Assembly (NCBI GenBank): GCA_016207515.1
Contig: JACQPN010000019.1
Coordinates: forward strand, 62,001-126,000
Reading direction: 5' to 3'
Source: Euryarchaeota archaeon
Lineage (GTDB): Archaea > Thermoplasmatota > SW-10-69-26 > JACQPN01
DNA length: 64,000 nucleotides
Part shown: one piece after another, positions 8,475 through 17,470 of the stretch
Numbering within the stretch: the first letter of the stretch is position 1
How the letters are laid out: each line of letters begins with the position of its first letter
The notes under the pieces: generated by a model
Told to the model about the DNA's origin: nothing
What the model saw: only the letters and a program-made list of their open reading frames with translations
The model's database searches: none
Program-made: the position numbers and the translations under genes

Positions 8475-10034
8475 TCACGCGGACGGACTGGAACCGCTGA
8501 GGATTGACGTCGTCGGGACGATGATTGATCCTTCGGTCGCGGTCATCAGCGCATCGATGACCTTGTTGCGGATCTCAGACCCGACGACGTACCCTGCCGG
8601 TCGTTCCGGATGCGCTTGGACGATCCCACTCGATGCTAGACGTGACACGTGGAAGTTCACGGTGCTCTTCGCGAAGGCGAGACGTCCCCTCATCTCGGCC
8701 TGCGTGATTCCCGGCTCGAGGAGCACAAGCTTCGCGATCTTACGGCGCACCTCCGAGTCGAAGGCAAGGATGTAACCCTTCTCGTTGACGCCAAACGAGT
8801 TGTGGTTCTCGAACAACCGAATGAAACGACCCTTCCTCGCCAACTCGACGTGACCATAGTCGGCGAGAACACGAGAATGATGAAGGGCGGTCTTGAAATC
8901 GACGTTCAAGAGACGCGCCGTGTCAGACACGGAGATGCCAGGGTTCTTCTTGATCAAGGCAAGCATCTCTTGACGGATCGGGTTGTCGAGGATCTTACGC
9001 TCGTGGAGACGGCGGTAGAGGGCGAAGGCAATCCATGGCAGTCCCAGAGAAAACATCACTTCCAGGAGTTCAGTATTGGTTAACGACAGCGGTCCCGCGG
9101 GAGGAAGTGTGGGTTGCTTCGTGGCGTAACTTTTGGTGGTTCGAGGTGAATCTTCATAGAGCGTCCTTTTCACGGGAATCCAAGCGCCCCCGAGGTCGGC
9201 GACATTCGCCGCGCGTGGAGCGAAGCCCGTCGAATCGATTTCCGTGATATTCCCGCCCGACGCCCGCGCGTTGATGCCACCCGAGTCAAGGTCTGTTGAT
9301 TGGTAAGTGTCCGCTTCGACCGTCACGCGGCGATAGAATAACGAAACGTGTGCGTTGGGGCTCATTTCACGACCGGCTCCATCGACCCATGCATAATCAT
9401 CGAACACGCACGGGTTCGACTCGTCCTCGCCACAAACGACGGACTTCTTACCCTGCTCGTTCCAGAGTTGACCATCGGACGAATTAGGATTAGTCCCATA
9501 GTACGGGGTTGATAGAGACGTGTAATTGACCTCGTGGTCCGAATCGTCCCATTCAGAGACGGGCCATTCTCTGGCGGCAAATGGAGAGACGGCATCAGGC
9601 AAGATCAAAGCCGCCTCGCTTCGATTGAACTCCAGCCAAAGCCCGGTCGTTTCGGAAAGCGAGGAATGGCGGAAATCATCCGTTGTCGAATACGTTTCAA
9701 ACAATGGGTGGCGCATGGTCCAGTTTTCGTTTTCGGCTTGGGCGCTCGCATGTTGGCGTGGCACAAACGGCAAGTCGTTTACCGTAGCGTCAAAGGCCCC
9801 CACATCTTGGGTTACATACACACCCTGGTCGCCCAAATCGGAACCCGCGCTATCGTCGGCACGAATCCCGCACGAATCGACTTGCGGATCAAGACCGCAC
9901 CTACCGGGTTGCCCGTTGTGAAGGGCGACTTCGCCGTTCTCCGATGAAATCACGAAATCAGCCCCAACAGCCGGCGTCAGAGCCGTCACTATCGCGAAGA
10001 ACAGCGCCCCAAGCCGCGCAGATTGGAATGCCAA
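8475..10034 (-). CDS. Membrane-anchored double winged-helix regulator with extracellular sensor, copy 1
   Basis: 519 residues if started at TTG 10034, just after the stop of the small peptide gene (10052); the frame is open to 10154 but that would overlap the peptide. Layout: signal/anchor helix (LGALFFAIVTALTPAVGA), an extracytoplasmic domain of about 300 residues with several Cys, a transmembrane helix near residue 345 (LLEVMFSLGLPWIAFALY), then a cytosolic half with two winged-helix units: one around NPGISVSDTARLLNVDFKTA and one around EPGITQAEMRGRLAFAKSTV. The cytosolic half is about nine-tenths identical by eye to the gene at 55036-56571, while the extracellular half is only distantly alike (shared FE.YS.TD and SD..W patterns). 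Likely an outside-to-DNA signal transducer; target genes unknown. Confidence 0.8.
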   Translation of the reverse strand: MAFQSARLGALFFAIVTALTPAVGADFVISSENGEVALHNGQPGRCGLDPQVDSCGIRADDSAGSDLGDQGVYVTQDVGAFDATVNDLPFVPRQHASAQAENENWTMRHPLFETYSTTDDFRHSSLSETTGLWLEFNRSEAALILPDAVSPFAAREWPVSEWDDSDHEVNYTSLSTPYYGTNPNSSDGQLWNEQGKKSVVCGEDESNPCVFDDYAWVDGAGREMSPNAHVSLFYRRVTVEADTYQSTDLDSGGINARASGGNITEIDSTGFAPRAANVADLGGAWIPVKRTLYEDSPRTTKSYATKQPTLPPAGPLSLTNTELLEVMFSLGLPWIAFALYRRLHERKILDNPIRQEMLALIKKNPGISVSDTARLLNVDFKTALHHSRVLADYGHVELARKGRFIRLFENHNSFGVNEKGYILAFDSEVRRKIAKLVLLEPGITQAEMRGRLAFAKSTVNFHVSRLASSGIVQAHPERPAGYVVGSEIRNKVIDALMTATEGSIIVPTTSILSGSSPSA

Positions 10035-10051
10035 CCGCGTCCACTCCGGCC

Positions 10052-10303
10052 CTAGTTCTCCGGCGGACAATAGTCTCGGGACTTGCAAGGGACGTAGATT
10101 GGACATGGCTTCTTGAGGTTGGTACACGTCTGAACGCTCGCGACACACGCCCACAAGTCAACGTTGCCTAGGCGCCCGCCTTTGCATGCCGTAACCACAC
10201 CGGCGCTTTTCTCTGGCCCTTGCGGCGGACTCGCCACGGCCAAAGGCACAATCGAACAAACCAAGCCGATCACCAAGAGCAAGCTCAACACCAACCGTTT
10301 CAT
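10052..10303 (-). CDS. Small secreted Cys-rich peptide precursor, copy 1
   Basis: 83 residues. ATG at 10303 has a GGTGG ribosome-binding site six bases upstream. A signal peptide (MKRLVLSLLLVIGLVCSIVP, cleavage probably after AVAS) is followed by a mature part of about 57 residues with six Cys, enough for three disulphides. It aligns with the peptide at 56581-56814: both begin ASPP after cleavage and share a GRL..(D)L..C....V..CT core. It lies directly upstream of, and is probably co-transcribed with, the membrane regulator. No known family recognised; a signalling or inhibitor peptide is a guess from context. Confidence 0.72.
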   Translation of the reverse strand: MKRLVLSLLLVIGLVCSIVPLAVASPPQGPEKSAGVVTACKGGRLGNVDLWACVASVQTCTNLKKPCPIYVPCKSRDYCPPEN

Positions 10304-10386
10304 TCTGACCACCAAACCTCGAGTTGGAGGTGACCAGCCATATCAAGAATGTTTGCCAGGAAAAGACCCGGCCGCCCCAGTCCTTC

Positions 10387-10403
10387 GGGGAAAAGCTTAT
10401 ATG
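10387..10403. promoter_or_regulatory. Shared divergent promoter element, cassette copy 1
   Basis: A 13-base block, GGGGAAAAGCTTA at 10387-10399, continues into TATATG and forms a TATA-like box for the protease gene at 10450. The same 13 bases stand at 56904-56916 in the second cassette. The core AAGCTT is palindromic and the complementary strand also reads as a TATA-like CATATAAGC, so it may serve the peptide-regulator genes as well, about 84 bases from their first start codon. Confidence 0.6.
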
Positions 10404-10449
10404 ATGTCCGAATCGGGTATCTGTCGTTCTAGAAGCCTCTTAAGGGCGC

Positions 10450-11781
10450 ATGAACTGGAGAACCAACGTGGGACGCGGACGGTACGGATTTCTAGCCGTA
10501 ACAGTGGTCTTGGCGGGATGTATTTCGCCGCCAGCAGCCGACGATGCAGTCTTCACGGAACGGCTAGATGATGCAAATCCTCCAAGACCCGTCATCATCG
10601 CAGTGGTAGATACTGGCGTCAACCCTTATCATTCTCACTTCCGGAATTTCAATTCTACAAACGCTCGTTTGGTTATCAATCAGCTCGTGGCGGACGGCGT
10701 GAAAATAACGACGGTCAGCGTCTCAACCGGAAACTCGGCGGAAACCTATTCGCAGCGACTCGAAAGAGATAGAGCCACCTGGAATTCACTCGCGCCCGGA
10801 AACCTGTACTTCATTGATGGCACGCGGTTCCTCGGCGTCACACTTCCGTCCACATATGCCCCGGCGGATCCAATCTCTCAATCGCTTTATCCTGCTACCT
10901 CTACGGGACTGCTGGATGAAGAGGGTCATGGCACACAGGTAGTAGGGACCCTCGTGGATGCCTTTCCAGAAGCCTTGGTGCTCGTAGTCAAGATTCCGAG
11001 CGACTACTACGCGAATTCAGCCGAAGCGGTCCCGAATTTCGCGCGAGCCCTCCGATGGGTTGCCGACCAGCCATGGATCGACATCGTCTCGTTTTCCCAA
11101 GGAACGCCCGGAAACGCTCCAACCGTATGGGATGCCGACCTTTCGGCGGCCGTCAAATCAGTAGACCGAAGCGGAAAACTATTTTTTGCCGCTGTCTCCA
11201 ACGAACCCGGACACGCCACGGGGTCGGCCACTAATGGTCCCCCTTCGGTGATAAGCGTCGGAGCAGCCATACGGAACGAAAGCGGCGACAACATTGGTCC
11301 GTCAAAGGGAATCGATTTCGTGTCTGAGGCCGTTCATTTTCTTCCGACAGCTTTTTCCACCGATGAATACTCGATGGCATCGGGAACGAGCCTCGCAGCA
11401 CCAGTCGTGGCCGGGACAGCGGCTAGAATCCTTGCAGAGATGCGACAGAATGGCACCTGGGCCACTGCGGGTGATGCAGCGCGGCCACTGAGATTGTCGC
11501 TGAACGTGACGGCCCCCTACTTCAACACGTCCGATTGGGAGCCCTTCGGTGCCGGCTACAGCGATCCCAGCGACGACGTCATTTGGGCGCACACGGCCCC
11601 CATCCTCCCCACTCCCTGGGTCCAAATGGGTTGGGGCTACGTCGGTCCTGAAATAGTTCCTGCGGCGGTCGCATATCTTAAAGGCGAATCCATTCCTCCC
11701 CCTAAGCCCGCCGAGGCGATCCAGTACATGGAGACGACTTATGCGCTTCGCGAGGCGTATTGGGAGCAGCGCGGAGTTTGA
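10450..11781 (+). CDS. Secreted subtilisin-like serine protease (S8), lipoprotein, copy 1
   Basis: 443 residues with an N-terminal signal ending in a lipobox (VVLAGC), so probably lipid-anchored outside the cell. The catalytic triad is intact: Asp in VIIAVVDTGVNPYHSHF, His in DEEGHGTQVVGT and Ser in SGTSLAAPVVAGTAA; the oxyanion Asn is in AAVSNEPG. The mature catalytic domain starts close to the lipobox, with little room for a classical inhibitory prodomain. The final ~60 residues (from APILPTPWVQMGWGYVGPE) are nearly identical to those of the protease at 56985-58298, although the catalytic regions are much more diverged. Divergent from the peptide-regulator pair. Confidence 0.85.
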   Translation: MNWRTNVGRGRYGFLAVTVVLAGCISPPAADDAVFTERLDDANPPRPVIIAVVDTGVNPYHSHFRNFNSTNARLVINQLVADGVKITTVSVSTGNSAETYSQRLERDRATWNSLAPGNLYFIDGTRFLGVTLPSTYAPADPISQSLYPATSTGLLDEEGHGTQVVGTLVDAFPEALVLVVKIPSDYYANSAEAVPNFARALRWVADQPWIDIVSFSQGTPGNAPTVWDADLSAAVKSVDRSGKLFFAAVSNEPGHATGSATNGPPSVISVGAAIRNESGDNIGPSKGIDFVSEAVHFLPTAFSTDEYSMASGTSLAAPVVAGTAARILAEMRQNGTWATAGDAARPLRLSLNVTAPYFNTSDWEPFGAGYSDPSDDVIWAHTAPILPTPWVQMGWGYVGPEIVPAAVAYLKGESIPPPKPAEAIQYMETTYALREAYWEQRGV

Positions 11782-11853
11782 CGTCCGTCATTTTGGCGCG
11801 AGGCGTCCCAGCGGGCAAAAAGTATTATATGTAAGTGAATGTAGATACGTGTA

Positions 11854-12054
11854 ATGGAAGTCCACTTCACGCGGCACGCCCGCTTGCGGATGGTGGAGCG
11901 TGGAATCTCGACTTCTGAAGTGTTGGAATGTCTACGAACCGGAACCAAGAGGGTCCAAGGCGACAAACTCGTCGCCGCATTCACCTATTTCGAGGTGGTG
12001 TACCGGAAGGCCGGCCCGAACATCGTGGTCATCACGGTGGTTCCAAGGTGGTGA
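11854..12054 (+). CDS. DUF4258-type toxin of a toxin-antitoxin pair
   Basis: 66 residues, compact and basic, with the family's opening pattern FTRHARLRMVERGISTSEV and a closing beta-hairpin VVYRKAGPNIVVITVVPRW. DUF4258 proteins have an RNase-like fold related to RelE and occur as toxins. An upstream TATTATAT (about 11824) places the transcription start close to the ATG, so the message may be nearly leaderless. The next gene starts four bases after its stop and encodes the likely antitoxin. Confidence 0.78.
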   Translation: MEVHFTRHARLRMVERGISTSEVLECLRTGTKRVQGDKLVAAFTYFEVVYRKAGPNIVVITVVPRW

Positions 12055-12058
12055 CGTC

Positions 12059-12391
12059 ATGAAGAACTGTCCGTCTTGCGGCAAGGGCGCCTTGAAACGC
12101 TCAAAGACAACGGAGACGATGTACGGGATCGAGCTCGGCCGGTTCCCCGCAGACGTCTGCGGCTCGTGCGGAGAGTCTTTCGTGGACGAGACCGTGATGA
12201 AGGCGATCGAAGCCCGCGCGAAGGATGTCGGTGTCTGGGGCCTCGGCCGAAAACTCAAGATCTCGCGCTCCGGCAACTCGCTCGTCGTGAGGGTCCCGGC
12301 CGACGTCGCTAAGTTCCTGAACCTCGAAGAGGGCCAAGAGGTCTACGTGCACCCGGAGGGCAAGGAGAAGTTGGCGGTGGAGATAGGGTAG
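12059..12391 (+). CDS. Zinc-finger/AbrB antitoxin (MqsA/YgiT-like N-terminus)
   Basis: 110 residues in two parts. The N-terminal half is a YgiT/MqsA-type zinc finger with two CxxC pairs (NCPSCGKG and VCGSCGES). The C-terminal half is an AbrB/SpoVT swapped-hairpin DNA-binding domain (LKISRSGNSLVVRVPADVAK, then LNLEEGQEVYVHPEG). This build is typical of an antitoxin that neutralises its toxin and represses the pair's promoter. ATG at 12059 follows the toxin stop by four bases. Confidence 0.82.
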   Translation: MKNCPSCGKGALKRSKTTETMYGIELGRFPADVCGSCGESFVDETVMKAIEARAKDVGVWGLGRKLKISRSGNSLVVRVPADVAKFLNLEEGQEVYVHPEGKEKLAVEIG

Positions 12392-12455
12392 GAACGGGAA
12401 GACCGGTCGTCTGGCATCGTCCGGTCCCCCCATGGACCGTCGTTGAGATATTAAT

Positions 12456-15356
12456 TCAGAAGAGTCTTCCCGACCCGATTGACATTAACTGCTCTAGTTC
12501 AACGCGACACGCACCGAGTAGTGCTTCGAAGCCGGCGCCTGCATGGCGGGCAAATGTCTTCTCGGAAAGTAGGACGTATTCCCACGACTGAGGCTGGTCC
12601 AATTCGGCCGGCGGCTTGATGCGACTCGCGCCTTCGCACCAGCCTTGGGCTGCACGGGCCTTTCGGGAAACTACGGGGGAAAGCATGTCTTTGTCCGCCT
12701 TGGTTTCGACGAGGTACATCTTATCGGCCGTTTTGACCAGGAAGTCGGGGAAATAGTCTCGTGCGATGCCGAACTCGTTTCGGTATCGGATGGCGAACCG
12801 GTGACGATGTTGGTCCAACTTGACGAACGCCTTGATGCTTGAGTCTCGCCCAAGACACTGGGCCATGAAGCGCGCCTCGAATCCGCCACCCTTTGGATGC
12901 GGCGCCTGTCGCGGATAGATCGAGCGTTGCGTCTCCACCGCCGTTGAGGTCCGGACAAGGATTTCAGGAGCCTTTGAAACTCTTTCCCACAGCGCCTTGG
13001 GATCGTACTCATAGGCAACCTTCCCCAAGAGGTCCTGCAACGCCGCCCGCATCACGTTGAAGACATGCTCATGCAACTCAACGTGCATGAGAAGTCTGTA
13101 GTTCTCCTCCTGGCTGAAATCAATAGTCGCCTCGAACAGGCGATGCGAAACGTAATCGTCGAGGGCCGCCATCAAGTCGGCTTGACGGGACGAAAGAATT
13201 GCCCGATCGCCCGCAACTACTATGCGTCTTGACAGTTCGCGCAGGAAAAAGGCGTAGTCGAAGATCTTAGTGTCGAGTCTCCACGTGGAAGTTATCTTAT
13301 TGCTCGGCTCGTGAAGGTCTGCAATCACAATCGCGCCAAAACTTTTCTTGGCTTGCTCGAAGGAAAGTGGAAATGGCTTCAGCGTTGAAACGTCGATGAG
13401 GTGTGGATCGGGCGCCCTGCCTTCCTCGTGAAACTGTACAGGCCAACCAAGGTCGAAGCGTGCGATACGATCCTGTTCTGCCCGCACGCTGACCAAATCG
13501 CCAGTCGTCGCCAGCCCAGTACTGTCGCCCTGGAAAACCGGATAGCCCTCTTTTCGAAGGTTGTCGTAGAACGCTTGGAACTTGGGATGTTCGACGATGA
13601 AAAGGAAATCCAAAAGGGCCGCGGGTTGGTCGCCGCCCTGAATTTCCTTAAGTGATTGGAGTTTGGAATCAAAGTAATCGGGACCGTTGAACATCAGACG
13701 CAACCCACGGCCCACCATCTGCTCCAAAAGAATCGGCGATTCGCTCGCGCGAAGGATCACCGCCACACAGATATTGCGGACGTCAAAGCCCTCGCGAAGC
13801 ATCATGACGCTGACCACGATGCGCTTCTTGTTCACGTCCTCGGGTTGGTCAATGGTATCGAGGTCGAAGCGAAGCTTCTCCCAATCCTCAATCGCCATGT
13901 CGTGCTTCTTGTCGCTGTGTATCACTAGCAGTTGTTCGGAAAGTGGCCGACCACGAGTGTCGGTTTTGCCCCTAAGGTGTTCCTCCACCAGGTTGGCCAC
14001 GTCGTTTTCTTCGCATGCAACGTAGAGGACGGGCTTCTTATCTTGACCCAGTTTTTCGAACTCCGCCGCAATCTTGTCCAACTTTTCGATCCCGATTTCC
14101 AAAAGCAGGATCTGTCCCTTGGAAAGCGCTATGACCGCGCCGCGTTTCTTGCCGTCCTCGGCTTCTCGCACGGCGCGGAAATCGAGGGCCCCCACATCTT
14201 CGCCGCCGACGGCTTGACGTTTCTCAAGGAAAAGCTGCTTGACGAGCGGAAGGGGAACGTCGGTCTTCTTCACGGGCGAGTAGCCGTGCATCGCATTCTT
14301 CAGATCGTAGTCGAAAATTATGTGTGGGAAATACTCGCGTTTTTCCGCACTTTCACCGTAGAACGGTGTTGCCGAGAAATCCACCTGCATGAACAGTCCG
14401 GGACGGCGATGGTTTTCGTGGATGTCGGCCCGAAGGTCCTTGATGGCTTCCAGCCACTTCGCGTCCAGATCCTTGGTGGTTGCGCTTTTTGCTCGGCTGT
14501 GGACGTGATGCGCTTCATCATTGAAGATGACGAGGTCTGGGTAGGCCGCCAAGAAATCACGATAGACGAACGCCGAATCCTCCTTCTCGGCTCCGAACAA
14601 TTCGTCGGCGAGATTCCGCTTTTCTTCGCGAAGGAGGAGCTTGTGCCAATTCAAGAGCAGAACAAAAGGCCCGTCCAATGCTGGCGAACTTGCGTTGAGG
14701 TCCTCTGGTTTGAAGATCTTGAGTCGCCAGTCTCGACGCCATTCGGGAGGAATGAATAGGTCGGCATGATGGTAGAGGTCCTTCGTGTTCGCGTCTCGAT
14801 TCCCGGCCTGATCTTTCTTGCCCAAAAAGGCATCGAGAAGTCGCTCGAGCACCACGAGGCCTGGCGTGACCACCAAGAAGTGCTGGCTGAACGGAACTTG
14901 ACTTTCTCCTCTAATCGTGTTGAAGTATTGCCAAACAAGGGCCGCCTGCAGAATCCAGGTCTTCCCGGTTCCCGTGGCGAGTTTCAGGCAGTACTTGGGG
15001 TACTCGCCTTTGCCGGCCGCGTCCGCGATATGAGCGTGCGCCGCGAGGGCGTCGGGCGCCAGTGAATAGAGGTCTTGTAGCGTAGAAAAGGGACGACCAT
15101 CGACCTTCCGCACCTCGTGACAGTAGATGAGCGTCTCAATGGCTCGCCGTTGGCAGTCGTGAAATCGGGTTGTAGCCTCCTCGTCGCGGCTGAACCAGTA
15201 CCTTAGCAGTTGATGCGTCGTCTCCGTTGTACCCTTCCAACGCAAATCCACGGAGAGGTCATCGCTCGCCCATTGGTCGACCTCATCGGCCAGTCTCTTG
15301 CTGAGGAGAAGTTGGGAAACCTCCTCGCCCGGCGCCCTAAGAGTTGTCCTTGCCAT
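12456..15356 (-). CDS. res: Type III restriction enzyme, Res subunit (helicase-nuclease)
   Basis: 966 residues. SF2 helicase motifs are present in order: Walker A LATGTGKTW (about residue 145), DEAH-type box FNDEAHHVHS (about 280), motif III DFSATPFYG (about 335) and motif VI QMVGRGLRLMF (about 585). The C-terminal quarter contains a PD-(D/E)xK-type nuclease signature, DYFPDFLVK followed by YLVETKAD. This is the EcoP15I/EcoP1I Res architecture: it cuts DNA after ATP-driven communication between two unmodified sites, and needs Mod for recognition. The start ATG is four bases beyond the mod stop, and mod's last codons (AGGTGA) form the ribosome-binding site, so the two are coupled. Confidence 0.92.
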   Translation of the reverse strand: MARTTLRAPGEEVSQLLLSKRLADEVDQWASDDLSVDLRWKGTTETTHQLLRYWFSRDEEATTRFHDCQRRAIETLIYCHEVRKVDGRPFSTLQDLYSLAPDALAAHAHIADAAGKGEYPKYCLKLATGTGKTWILQAALVWQYFNTIRGESQVPFSQHFLVVTPGLVVLERLLDAFLGKKDQAGNRDANTKDLYHHADLFIPPEWRRDWRLKIFKPEDLNASSPALDGPFVLLLNWHKLLLREEKRNLADELFGAEKEDSAFVYRDFLAAYPDLVIFNDEAHHVHSRAKSATTKDLDAKWLEAIKDLRADIHENHRRPGLFMQVDFSATPFYGESAEKREYFPHIIFDYDLKNAMHGYSPVKKTDVPLPLVKQLFLEKRQAVGGEDVGALDFRAVREAEDGKKRGAVIALSKGQILLLEIGIEKLDKIAAEFEKLGQDKKPVLYVACEENDVANLVEEHLRGKTDTRGRPLSEQLLVIHSDKKHDMAIEDWEKLRFDLDTIDQPEDVNKKRIVVSVMMLREGFDVRNICVAVILRASESPILLEQMVGRGLRLMFNGPDYFDSKLQSLKEIQGGDQPAALLDFLFIVEHPKFQAFYDNLRKEGYPVFQGDSTGLATTGDLVSVRAEQDRIARFDLGWPVQFHEEGRAPDPHLIDVSTLKPFPLSFEQAKKSFGAIVIADLHEPSNKITSTWRLDTKIFDYAFFLRELSRRIVVAGDRAILSSRQADLMAALDDYVSHRLFEATIDFSQEENYRLLMHVELHEHVFNVMRAALQDLLGKVAYEYDPKALWERVSKAPEILVRTSTAVETQRSIYPRQAPHPKGGGFEARFMAQCLGRDSSIKAFVKLDQHRHRFAIRYRNEFGIARDYFPDFLVKTADKMYLVETKADKDMLSPVVSRKARAAQGWCEGASRIKPPAELDQPQSWEYVLLSEKTFARHAGAGFEALLGACRVELEQLMSIGSGRLF

Positions 15357-15360
15357 CGGG

Positions 15361-17457
15361 TCACCTCAAATCGACGCTGGTGGTCGCGGTCGCGTCATTT
15401 CCGAACACGTCTACCACGCGGACCGCAATGTCGTATTTCTTGCCTCCCGCAAGCGTGGTATTCGCCCGCGTCCCGACCACCTTCGTGTTCTTTCCGTTTC
15501 CGCGGAAGTCCTGCCACCGGCTTCGGAACGTCTTGCCGTCGTAGTCCCAATCGACCGCCCAATAGTCGATGAGGACCGGAAATTTGTCGCCGTGACTAAT
15601 TTCCTGAAGCGCAGCGCGGTCCTCTTCATCATCCACGGGGATCTCAGCCAACACGTAGCGGTCGATTGCAACGGCGACGTTATGCTCCGTCTCGTTCAAT
15701 GCCTTCGATTGGAGGGGACCAAGTTTGAGATACGGCTTGGCGCCGAACACGATCTTGGAGGCGAATTTCTCCTGGAGATCATCTTCGTTTTTGGATTTGC
15801 GAAGATATTCGTAGATGCTCGGCGGAATAAGGCGCGGCTCTACATCCACGCCGAAACCGCGCCGGCGTTCCTCCAGGTTCTGATCGTAGTTGTATTCGTA
15901 ATCCCACGCCAGCAGCACGAGCTTGTCGTAGCCCTCGCCGTCGAGGCTGCGGGCGGTCTTTACGAGTTCGGCCGTCTTCTTTGCCGTAAGCGGACGATCG
16001 GGATAGCCGACGTACACAAGTTTTCTGACCCCTTTTTCTTCGAACACGCCAAGGTCGGCGTGATTCGGATGAGGTTTCGCGCCGTAAAGCCGCATCACGA
16101 TTTTTTGCATCAGGCTGATGTTGCCGCCCTCGCGGTAGATGAGTTCGCGCTGGTAGTTGCCGATGTTCTCCAGGACGAAGGGGCGGCTCCCTTGCGCGAC
16201 GAGGCGGGCGCGGGTGATCTGGACGCCGACTTTGCCAAGGTCTGTGCAAATCCAGCGGCGGCCAAGTTTCTCGGCGACGAGTCCGGTCGTTCCAGAGCCA
16301 TGGAAGAAGTCGGCTACAAGGTCGCCTTCGTTGCTGGACGCCTTGATGATACGCTCAACGAGTGCGACGGGCTTCTGCGTATCAAAGCCTGTGTCCTCGT
16401 TGGCCCCCGGACCAATCGGGGGGATGTCCGTGACGATGGCTTGAATAGGCACGCCGGGCATTTCATCCAGGAATCGCTTGTAGGCCGGCATTTTTCCACG
16501 CGAATACTGGACGCGATCTTCTCGAATTAGTCGGTCCATCGCCGCCTGAACCGTTTCTCCGGTTTGGAGACCCAGCGCCCAATGCCGCCCCTGAGACGGA
16601 GCGACGGACTCACCGTTGATTATGACGGCTTTCCCTGAGTCGCCGGTTCGCGAGCCGGCGGCGGTTAGGTCGCCCAACCGAAAGCGCCGGCCGCTTGAGG
16701 GGTCAATATAGCGATAGAAACCGTCTACGTAGTCCTTGGAATATGGGAGATACTGCGGATTCCAGGAGTAGCGACTGCTCTTGTTATAGACCAAGATTTC
16801 GTCATAGTTCATCCCCCAGCTATGCGTATCCGAATGCGCCGAAGTTCTTTGCCAAATGATTTTTGCGCGCCAGTTTTCCTTGCCGAAGATTTCGTCCATC
16901 ATGACCGTGACGTGAGATGCCACGTTAGGACCAAGGTGCACGTAGATGGTACCCGTGTCGGACAGGAGCTCACGCATCAGTATGAGGCGCGGATAGAGCA
17001 TGTCGAAGTAGCTATCGTCGCCGTCGATCCAAGTGTCCTTGTAGGCTAGACGCTCTAGGATGCTTGGCGCCTTCACCACGTCGCCCGCGCCTTCGATTTT
17101 CATCTTGTGCGAGTAGTCCGAACTGCTAAGGAACGGCGGGTCGATGTAAATCAGTTGGATCTTGCCCGCATAGCCTTGAGCAAGCAGGGCTTGCATCGCC
17201 AGCAAGTTGTCGCCCCAGATCAGGCGATTCATCTTCGTGTCGTCCACTTCGCCCTGCGGCGTGCGGGGGAAAAGCATCTCCTGGCCGCCCTCGGCAGCCT
17301 TGTTGGGATAGACAATCTCGGCCGGTTGGAATTCGAGTTCTCGGGGGTTCGGGGGTTTCTTGGGCTTCGTATTCCAGACGAGCCGAACGGATTCCCGCCG
17401 CCGATGGGTCGGACCCGCCAAATCCGCCTTGCCTGCGTCCTTAGTTCCCTCGCTCAT
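15361..17457 (-). CDS. mod: Type III DNA methyltransferase, Mod subunit (N6-adenine, beta class)
   Basis: 698 residues. Catalytic motif IV (LIYIDPPFLSSSDY, DPPF rather than the commoner DPPY) precedes the AdoMet-binding motif I (DFFHGSGTTGLVAEKLG), the order of beta-class amino-methyltransferases. The central ~200 residues between them would hold the target-recognition part; the C-terminal ~250 residues are less conserved and end in a short beta-rich segment (VVDVFGNDATATT). It specifies the recognition sequence for itself and for the Res protein made from the same message. The ATG at 17457 lies close to a 19-bp palindrome (17471-17489), itself just downstream of a minus-strand TATA-like ATTAAATA. 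Confidence 0.92.
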   Translation of the reverse strand: MSEGTKDAGKADLAGPTHRRRESVRLVWNTKPKKPPNPRELEFQPAEIVYPNKAAEGGQEMLFPRTPQGEVDDTKMNRLIWGDNLLAMQALLAQGYAGKIQLIYIDPPFLSSSDYSHKMKIEGAGDVVKAPSILERLAYKDTWIDGDDSYFDMLYPRLILMRELLSDTGTIYVHLGPNVASHVTVMMDEIFGKENWRAKIIWQRTSAHSDTHSWGMNYDEILVYNKSSRYSWNPQYLPYSKDYVDGFYRYIDPSSGRRFRLGDLTAAGSRTGDSGKAVIINGESVAPSQGRHWALGLQTGETVQAAMDRLIREDRVQYSRGKMPAYKRFLDEMPGVPIQAIVTDIPPIGPGANEDTGFDTQKPVALVERIIKASSNEGDLVADFFHGSGTTGLVAEKLGRRWICTDLGKVGVQITRARLVAQGSRPFVLENIGNYQRELIYREGGNISLMQKIVMRLYGAKPHPNHADLGVFEEKGVRKLVYVGYPDRPLTAKKTAELVKTARSLDGEGYDKLVLLAWDYEYNYDQNLEERRRGFGVDVEPRLIPPSIYEYLRKSKNEDDLQEKFASKIVFGAKPYLKLGPLQSKALNETEHNVAVAIDRYVLAEIPVDDEEDRAALQEISHGDKFPVLIDYWAVDWDYDGKTFRSRWQDFRGNGKNTKVVGTRANTTLAGGKKYDIAVRVVDVFGNDATATTSVDLR

Positions 17458-17470
17458 CCAATGCCCGTTT

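Noticed and set aside
10034-10154. Upstream extension of regulator 1 to 10154
   Set aside because: It overlaps the peptide gene and lacks homology; TTG 10034 after the peptide stop gives a signal peptide in the same place as in copy 2.
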